This document shows positions 60,911-64,000 of a DNA stretch of 64,000 nt, piece after piece. A model generated the notes under the pieces. That model saw only the letters and a list, made by a program, of their open reading frames with translations, had not been told where the DNA came from and did no database searches. The position numbers and the translations under genes were made by a program. Source of the stretch: Chionis minor (taxonomy: Eukaryota > Chordata > Aves > Charadriiformes > Chionididae); the NCBI GenBank assembly GCA_013398295.1, contig VZSF01008501.1, positions 119,713 through 183,712 of the forward strand, in the 5' to 3' direction. Each line of letters starts with the position of its first letter. The stretch's first letter is position 1.

Positions 60911-63148
60911 GTAATACTCCATTTGACTCAGAAATAATTTCCAAATTCTGTATCTTTTTCATTAAACTGAGTTTCTAAAAAAGCTTTCTCTGGGGAAAAA
61001 AGGGGGCCAAGCCCATCTTTGTAACCGGCTTATTTTTAGAGTTGCTTGTAAGATGAACGTAAACCAGTTCAAGCTATCAGTATTTCCCTTGCTTTCCCTC
61101 CAAAAAAACACACACAGCAAATTTGCTGCCCCTGGTACATGGGAATTGAAAGTCTAATGTTAGTTATTCCAGTCTACCATTAATCATCTATGTCTGATCG
61201 TCTCATGAACTCACATGGGAGGTGTCTTGAGACAAAGGTATTCTTAATGTCTCTGCTAGAATACTTCTTGGATGACTTCAGGTGCTGAGGACTCTGACTG
61301 TGGTAATCCATCTCCTCCAACATCACACCCGACTGCAGTGTTCCGGGAAGGGAAAGCAGATGTTACTGTGACAGGGACCTGGCAAGAAGGGTGGTTTGGC
61401 TGGCTGGCTGATGGTATTGGCAGTAGTAAATATTCTTCTGTTTACACACTTTTCATACAGTGTCAAGTTCCTAATGTGCTTCTGCTTTTTAGAATAAACA
61501 TGGCTATAATTTGGAAATCGAACAGATCCAGTGTAATACCTGTTTGGTTCACAGTTGTAAGAGCATCCATTGCAGCTGATTTATTTACTTATTTTTTAGC
61601 AAGGCTCAAGGTGTGTGCAAATACACGCTGCTCCAGAACACATTTAATGTGAGTTTTTAATGAATAAATGCGTTTTTAATGAATGAATGAAAAATGAGTT
61701 TTTAATGAATAAATAATCAGAATTGCTGAGTGAGTAGGATTATATTTTTAATAAGCCTAAACTTATATCTGATGTTGTAGTACTGGACCTGCTATTCATA
61801 CAAGTGTCCCTGCTTTACCTACTGCCCACTGAACTTTGAGGCAGATGTGTGTTCTCTCTAAGCTGTTAGGGTTCATAAGGCAGAAGAGATAATAAGATTT
61901 TCTGTGATTTGTTTTGTGTTGTAATAAAATTCACACTTTTATAAAAGAAATCATTACATTTAAAGTGAAACATCAATAAAAAATAAGATTAAAACCAACC
62001 ACCTAGTCATTCTGCCACTGGAATCAGTAAGAAAGTAAACAATAAATATTGTGGTAGCTAAGTGGTAAACTTTCAAAATAATCTGATTTGTGATCAGACA
62101 GAAGAAAAGTCATTTTTCCCGAATGGAATCAGGATTTTTCCATCACGGATTTTATTTTTAGGACATTAGAAAGCTAACTGAGGACTTGGTATTCTGCCAG
62201 GTAAGAGAAGTGGAACTGCCTTGAAGCCCCTTAGATGAATAAAAGATGCAAAATCATGCTAACGGATGGCTTTAGCATACAGAACACAGTCCTACTTTTC
62301 CACTGTCTGCTCACGTGCAGAGTATGGTGTGTTTTCTTAATGCCTTTTTGGTAGGGTTCTGGTGGAATTAAGAAAGCAGTGCCATCTACTCCGTGCAGTT
62401 AGTGGGGATGGGAACGAGCTGTGTCTGTGCAGGGTTCATGGCGCGTCTCCCAGGAGCTTTCACAGGCCCCTTGTCAGACCTTTCACAAACATACCTGATC
62501 TTGTCTCCAAAGCTGCCAGGCTTTTTTAGTTCCTGTACTCTCTCATAACGAATGAAAGATTGTTGTCGAGGTTCCGCGAACCAGAGGCTGTCTGATTGCT
62601 GTAATAATTACAAACCTTCTAACTACTGACACAGATTTATACACAGTTTAATTCACTTGTTTGTCTGTGTGCTTCCATCTTTTTTATCTTCTATAGAAGT
62701 ATGCAGCAGCGTGTTCCTCAAACGTGCATTTTAGCAATCATACCTCCTTTCGGCCTTCGTCTTGGTCGGCTTAGTAAACCAAGCTTCTCCAGCTGTCATT
62801 CCTAAAGTAGCTTTCCTTGCACCTGACCGTTCCGTTAGTCCTGCATGTCTGCCCAGGGGAGTTAGTTGTTCTTAATGGGGGTCGCCAGAGCACCTCTTCC
62901 TCTGGCAGAGGAAGCTGCCATATTGCACCAAAACCTCTTTTCCCTTCCATCCCCTAAGTTACTTTGATTTAACCTGGCTCTGGTAATCATTTGTCATTTC
63001 TTGACAGTATATCGTGCCGTCAGCATGGAGAGTAACCCTGTTACCCCTCAGCTGTCTCTGTCTCCTCTGAAGAATTCACATCCTCTGTGCCTTCGCTGAG
63101 TTCTGTTGCTGTTTCTCTTATCCCTGCCGTACTCGTTTCAGAACTTAC
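60911..63148. other. Non-coding stretch, no supported gene
   Basis: A 126-codon + frame (61272-61652) starts close to an acceptor-like ACTTCAG and includes VTVTGTWQEGWFGWLADG, but it has only weak donors and no recognisable domain. It would need a phase that 60771-60910 does not supply. The rest is AT-rich. The tandem array at 61651 is listed separately. Confidence 0.35.
61651..61714. repeat. Three-copy 19-bp repeat
   Basis: GAGTTTTTAATGAATAAAT occurs exactly at 61651-61669 and 61696-61714. A variant (GCGTTTTTAATGAATGAAT) lies between them at 61670-61688, with a 7-base spacer before the last copy. Confidence 0.9.
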
Positions 63149-63247
63149 CACAAATCTAATTTTCATTTGTTCACTTCTTAGCGTTTGCCTTGTCACGGCT
63201 GATGCTCTGTGGATATCGAGTACCTGGCTAGGCGCGTTTGCATTCCT
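63149..63247 (-). CDS. Candidate exon (minus strand), unidentified
   Basis: On the minus strand, GAGTTCCTCTGCCAG precedes 33 open codons, phase 0 at both ends, and a good donor (TTTGTG|GTAAGTTCT). The frame can also start at an upstream ATG with A at -3 (about 63266-63268) and continues past the donor to a stop at 63041, giving 75 codons with an acidic Ser/Thr/Glu-rich tail (EGTEDVNSSEETETAEG). So it may be an internal exon, a small open frame, or nothing. The product is not recognised. Confidence 0.14.
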
Positions 63248-64000
63248 CTGGCAGAGGAACTCAGTCATCTTTTTTGCACGTTCTCAGGGCTGAATCACAG
63301 ATTTGTCATTTGGGCAGAATTCTCGTTAGTCTCAAAGTGGCATTTGTTCAGGATCGAGTCTTTAAAGCAAGGTGTTGCTAAATTTCTCATATGGGCTGTG
63401 TCCACGGGTGTCTGAAGTACCTGCTGAACTGTAGCAGCCAAGCCAGCAAGGGGGGCTGAGAGTTCCCCGTGAAAAGTCAGCACATACAGTTTTTTGAAAG
63501 ATCGGATCCCAAATGAGTTTTGGTTTAGAAACTCAATCAATGACAGCTGGGACGGACCTTTCCTTCTTGGGAGTTTTTGTCTCAAGATGATCTCTGCACA
63601 TCTGACAGAATATGTTTTATTTATGAAGTATTAATTAGGCTCTCTTCCTAATGAGATTCAAATATGCTGACAAACAGGGCATGTTAATGTGAATATACAG
63701 TGTCACAGTGAAACAATTACGAAATTAGTAGCTGTCCATTTTTGTCAGCAATAACTCTATTCTTATACATCTCTTAGCCTGATTAAAAGGATACCTTGCT
63801 GCTCATTCTAGTCATAAACTATTATCTGTTTATTTTTAATACCAAATTAATAACAACTTTGAATAAAGTTAAAACAGTTTTGGAAATAGTTTCTCTGCAA
63901 TTCCCAGTGTATTGGAAGGGTGACACTTGCCTGAACAATTCAGGCCATTTGCAAGATCCTAGAATGCACCTGCAAATGACAGAGAACCCTATAACCCCAC
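63248..64000. other. Non-coding end of window, possibly conserved AT-rich block
   Basis: The stretch at 63590-63870 is AT-rich with TATTAATTAGG, CCTAATGAG, TTAATACCAAATTAATAA and GATTAAAAGG, all homeodomain-core motifs. No splice-bounded frame or repeat is seen. The window ends without a recognisable feature. Confidence 0.35.

Overview
This 64 kb window is vertebrate nuclear DNA and almost certainly from a bird. Three signals support that: two 3' fragments of the avian CR1 LINE (about 313-466 and 10052-10125), two solo retroviral LTRs of types I associate with bird genomes (26140-26499 and 42820-43550, each with a perfect 5-bp target-site duplication), and an AT-leaning, repeat-poor sequence with few CpGs outside one island. 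No bacterial, viral or organellar gene organisation is visible. The species cannot be named from the sequence.

Layout. Bases 1 to about 300 are a dense CpG island with short GC-rich tandem repeats, the kind of sequence found at a promoter and first exon. It is followed at once by a CR1 fragment. The remaining 63.5 kb looks like intron or intergenic DNA. No complete gene or domain could be recognised, and the longest open frame (213 codons, 40201-40842) has no features that I recognise. Scattered stretches do combine a good 3' splice site, one uninterrupted frame and a good 5' splice site. The best on the + strand are 29113-29171, 41584-41670 and 60771-60910; the first two are phase-compatible. 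The best on the - strand is 14095-14234, and the pair 3656-3756 / 2016-2240 is phase-compatible. These are listed as low-confidence candidate exons. Chance alone would produce several such matches in 64 kb, so no gene model is claimed.

Repeats. Besides the CR1 and LTR copies there are homopolymer and microsatellite tracts (T18, GT, A19, C20, GACA), several two-copy tandem duplications of 11-21 bp, a degenerate tandem of about 26-31-bp units at 47441-47545, a three-unit repeat at 61651-61714, and a sharply bounded 79-bp direct repeat about 1 kb apart (53764 and 54752). Two compact inverted repeats stand out (24471-24495 and 30331-30351). Four AT-rich stretches with clustered homeodomain-type motifs (15340-15480, 37060-37460, 57385-57720, 63590-63870) could be conserved regulatory DNA, but only alignment can show that.

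Working together. If the CpG island drives a + strand transcript, most of the window would be its long introns. The equally good - strand splice candidates leave the transcribed strand open. No undescribed system was found. The items most worth checking are the paired LTR families, the 79-bp repeat and the candidate exons.
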